A stretch of 22,696 bases of DNA from CAYQSU01 sp964420325 (GTDB lineage Bacteria; Pseudomonadota; Alphaproteobacteria; Rhodospirillales; Defluviicoccaceae): NCBI GenBank assembly GCA_964420325.1, contig CAYQSU010000058.1:1-22696 (forward strand), in the 5' to 3' direction. The notes beneath the pieces were generated by a model, which was given only the letters and a program-made list of their open reading frames with translations, was not told where the DNA came from and made no database searches. Positions 21,272 to 22,696 of this stretch are shown piece after piece. A program made the position numbers and the translations under genes. The first letter of the stretch is position 1. Every line of letters begins with the position of its first letter.

Positions 21272-22633
21272 ATGCCGCTCTCCGTCGCCATCCTCGGCCG
21301 CCCCAACGTCGGCAAGTCGACGCTGTTCAACCGGCTGGTCGGCCGGCGCCAGGCCCTCGTCGCCGACGTCCCGGGCGTCACCCGCGACCGCCGCGAGGGC
21401 GAGGCGCGACTGGGCGATCTCCGCTTCACGGCGATCGACACCGCCGGCCTCGCCGAGGCCCGCGGCGACACGCTCGCGGCGCGCGTGCAGGCGCAGACCG
21501 ACCGCGCGCTGGCCGACTGCGACGTGGCGCTGTTCCTGATCGACGCCCGCGCCGGCCTCACGCCCCTGGACCGGCACGTCGGCCGCCGGCTGCGCCAGGC
21601 CGAGCGGCCGGTGATCCTCGTCGCCAACAAGTGCGAGGGCCGGGGCGGCGAGGCCGGGCTCCTCGACGCCTACGCGCTCGGCCTCGGCGAGCCGGTGGCG
21701 GTCTCGGCCGAGCACGGCGAGGGCATGGCCGACCTCTACGACGCCCTGCGGCCGTTCGCCGACCGCGCCGCCGCGCCCGCGGCCGGGGCGGCCGAGGCGG
21801 CCGAGTCGGAGACCGCACCGGCACCCCTGCGGATGGCCGTCGTCGGCCGCCCCAACGTCGGCAAGTCGACGCTGATCAACCGCCTCATCGGCGAGGAGCG
21901 CCTGGTCACCGACCGCGAGGCCGGGACGACCCGGGACGCCATCGCCGTCTCCTGGCGCTTCCGCGGTCGGCCGATCCGGCTCGTCGACACCGCCGGGCTC
22001 CGCCGCCGGGCGCGGGTGAGCGAGACGCTGGAACAGCTCGCCGCCGGCGACACGCTCCGCGCCATCCGCTTCGCCCACGTCGCGGTCGTCGTCATCGACG
22101 CGACCCGGGGCGTCGAGAGCCAGGACCTCGCGATCGCCGCCCTGGTCGCCGACGAGGGCCGCGCCCCGGTCGTCGCCGCCAACAAGTGGGACCGCGTCGA
22201 CGACCGCGCCGGCGCGCTCGGGGAGATCCGCGCCCGCCTCTCCACCTCGCTCGCCCAGGTGGCGGGTGTGCGCCTGGTCACGCTGTCGGCGCTCACCGGC
22301 GAGCGCGTCGAGCGGCTGATGCCGGCGGTGCTCGCCGCCCACGACGCCTGGTGTCGGCGCGTCGCCACCGCGCCGCTCAACCGCTGGCTCGAGGAGATGA
22401 CCCTGCACCACCCGCCGCCGGCGGTCGCCGGCCGGCGCATCCGGTTGCGCTACGCCACCCAGGCCAAGGCCCGGCCGCCGACGTTCGTCGTCTTCGCGAG
22501 CCGGCCCGAGGCGCTGCCCGAGTCCTATCTCCGCTACCTCGCCGGCGGCCTCCGCGACCGCTTCGGCCTCGACGGCGTGCCGGTCCGCATCCTCGTCCGC
22601 AAGGGCCGCAACCCGTTCGCGCCGCGCGCCTGA
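21272..22633 (+). CDS. der: Ribosome-assembly GTPase Der (EngA)
   Basis: Der is an essential GTPase with two tandem G domains that acts in 50S subunit maturation. The 453-residue product has G1 GRPNVGKST at about 9-17, VTRDRREG and DTAGLAE, then a first-domain G4 motif NKCE; the second G domain (from about 188) has GRPNVGKST, DTAGLRRRARV, and NKWD; a KH-like domain follows (about 360-445, with QAKARPPTFVVFASRPEALPESYLRYL). NKCE in place of NKxD in the first domain is common in alphaproteobacteria. No ribosome site is evident before the ATG; it starts 21 bases after the bamB stop. Confidence 0.97.
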   Translation: MPLSVAILGRPNVGKSTLFNRLVGRRQALVADVPGVTRDRREGEARLGDLRFTAIDTAGLAEARGDTLAARVQAQTDRALADCDVALFLIDARAGLTPLDRHVGRRLRQAERPVILVANKCEGRGGEAGLLDAYALGLGEPVAVSAEHGEGMADLYDALRPFADRAAAPAAGAAEAAESETAPAPLRMAVVGRPNVGKSTLINRLIGEERLVTDREAGTTRDAIAVSWRFRGRPIRLVDTAGLRRRARVSETLEQLAAGDTLRAIRFAHVAVVVIDATRGVESQDLAIAALVADEGRAPVVAANKWDRVDDRAGALGEIRARLSTSLAQVAGVRLVTLSALTGERVERLMPAVLAAHDAWCRRVATAPLNRWLEEMTLHHPPPAVAGRRIRLRYATQAKARPPTFVVFASRPEALPESYLRYLAGGLRDRFGLDGVPVRILVRKGRNPFAPRA

Positions 22634-22635
22634 GC

Positions 22636-22652
22636 CGGCCGGGTGCCGGCCG
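22636..22652 (+). terminator. Hairpin just after der
   Basis: CGGCCGG and CCGGCCG form a 7-base-pair stem with a GTG loop, three bases after the der stop. It is followed by CGAAAA rather than a T-run, so efficiency as an intrinsic terminator is doubtful. Confidence 0.38.
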
Positions 22653-22660
22653 CGAAAACC

Positions 22661-22696
22661 GCGACGAAATGCGACATTTTGCGACATTTTGCGACA
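22661..22696. repeat. 10-base tandem repeat running off the window end
   Basis: The unit GCGACATTTT occurs at 22671-22680 and 22681-22690, then GCGACA at 22691-22696; a degenerate GCGACGAAAT precedes at 22661. The 10-base period is close to one helix turn, so a regulator could bind successive copies on one DNA face. The true copy number is not known, because the array is cut by the window edge. Confidence 0.75.

Noticed and set aside
19625..22687. Long open frame on the minus strand opposite bamB and der
   Set aside because: Same cause: low-complexity product with no recognisable motif, antisense to two well-defined genes.
22661..22696. CRISPR-like array
   Set aside because: The units are 10 bases long and directly adjoining, with no spacers and no cas gene in the window.
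1..22696. rRNA, tRNA, insertion sequence, prophage or attachment site
   Set aside because: I looked through both strands and saw no tRNA-like cloverleaf, rRNA segment, transposase, integrase or paired terminal repeats.

Overview
The window comes from a GC-rich alphaproteobacterial chromosome, most likely Rhodospirillales-like. The evidence is the gene order flgB-flgC-fliE-fliQ-fliR-flhB running into a CckA-type histidine kinase, the TPR/YfgM-like-bamB-der block, a CobC-type cobalamin gene, and two CtrA-like TTAA-N7-TTAA boxes in a sequence where TTAA is scarce. I see no rRNA, tRNA, insertion sequence, phage gene or CRISPR array. This is core chromosome with a more variable middle part (about 4.1-10.7 kb).

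Layout. (1) 1-3928, minus strand: a flagellar operon for the proximal rod (flgB, flgC), the MS ring/rod junction (fliE) and the type III export gate (fliQ, fliR, flhB). It ends in the 5' part of a histidine kinase gene cut by the window edge exactly at its H-box histidine. A near-consensus CtrA box lies 53 bases before flgB, so the CckA-CtrA pathway may control an operon that also encodes CckA. (2) 4049-4467: a gap that holds a 52-codon small ORF and little else. (3) 4468-9863: a membrane-anchored TPR protein, a secreted caspase-like protease with Sel1 repeats and a long coiled coil, a divergently transcribed autotransporter-type outer-membrane barrel, and a lipoprotein with an alpha/beta-hydrolase triad. 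A second small ORF, ending in the same nine residues as the first, lies antisense to the start of that lipoprotein gene. (4) 9963-10697: a Crp/Fnr-type regulator. (5) 10875-15979, minus strand: an envelope operon of DUF4136 lipoprotein, periplasmic adaptor and RND pump. (6) 16150-18113, plus strand: small cupin, CobC-like decarboxylase, MarC-family membrane protein. (7) 18131-18451: small lipoprotein, minus strand. (8) 18638-22633, plus strand: thioredoxin-like protein, YfgM-like TPR protein, bamB and der, closely packed. The window closes on a hairpin and a 10-base tandem repeat.

The least expected observations are the two small ORFs with a shared C-terminus, whose nucleotide differences in the shared part are all silent on the plus strand; the CtrA-like boxes, one of them in front of an operon ending in cckA; a CckA-type kinase with no room for N-terminal membrane segments; and the caspase/barrel divergent pair. 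No complete new multi-gene system can be proven from this sequence alone.
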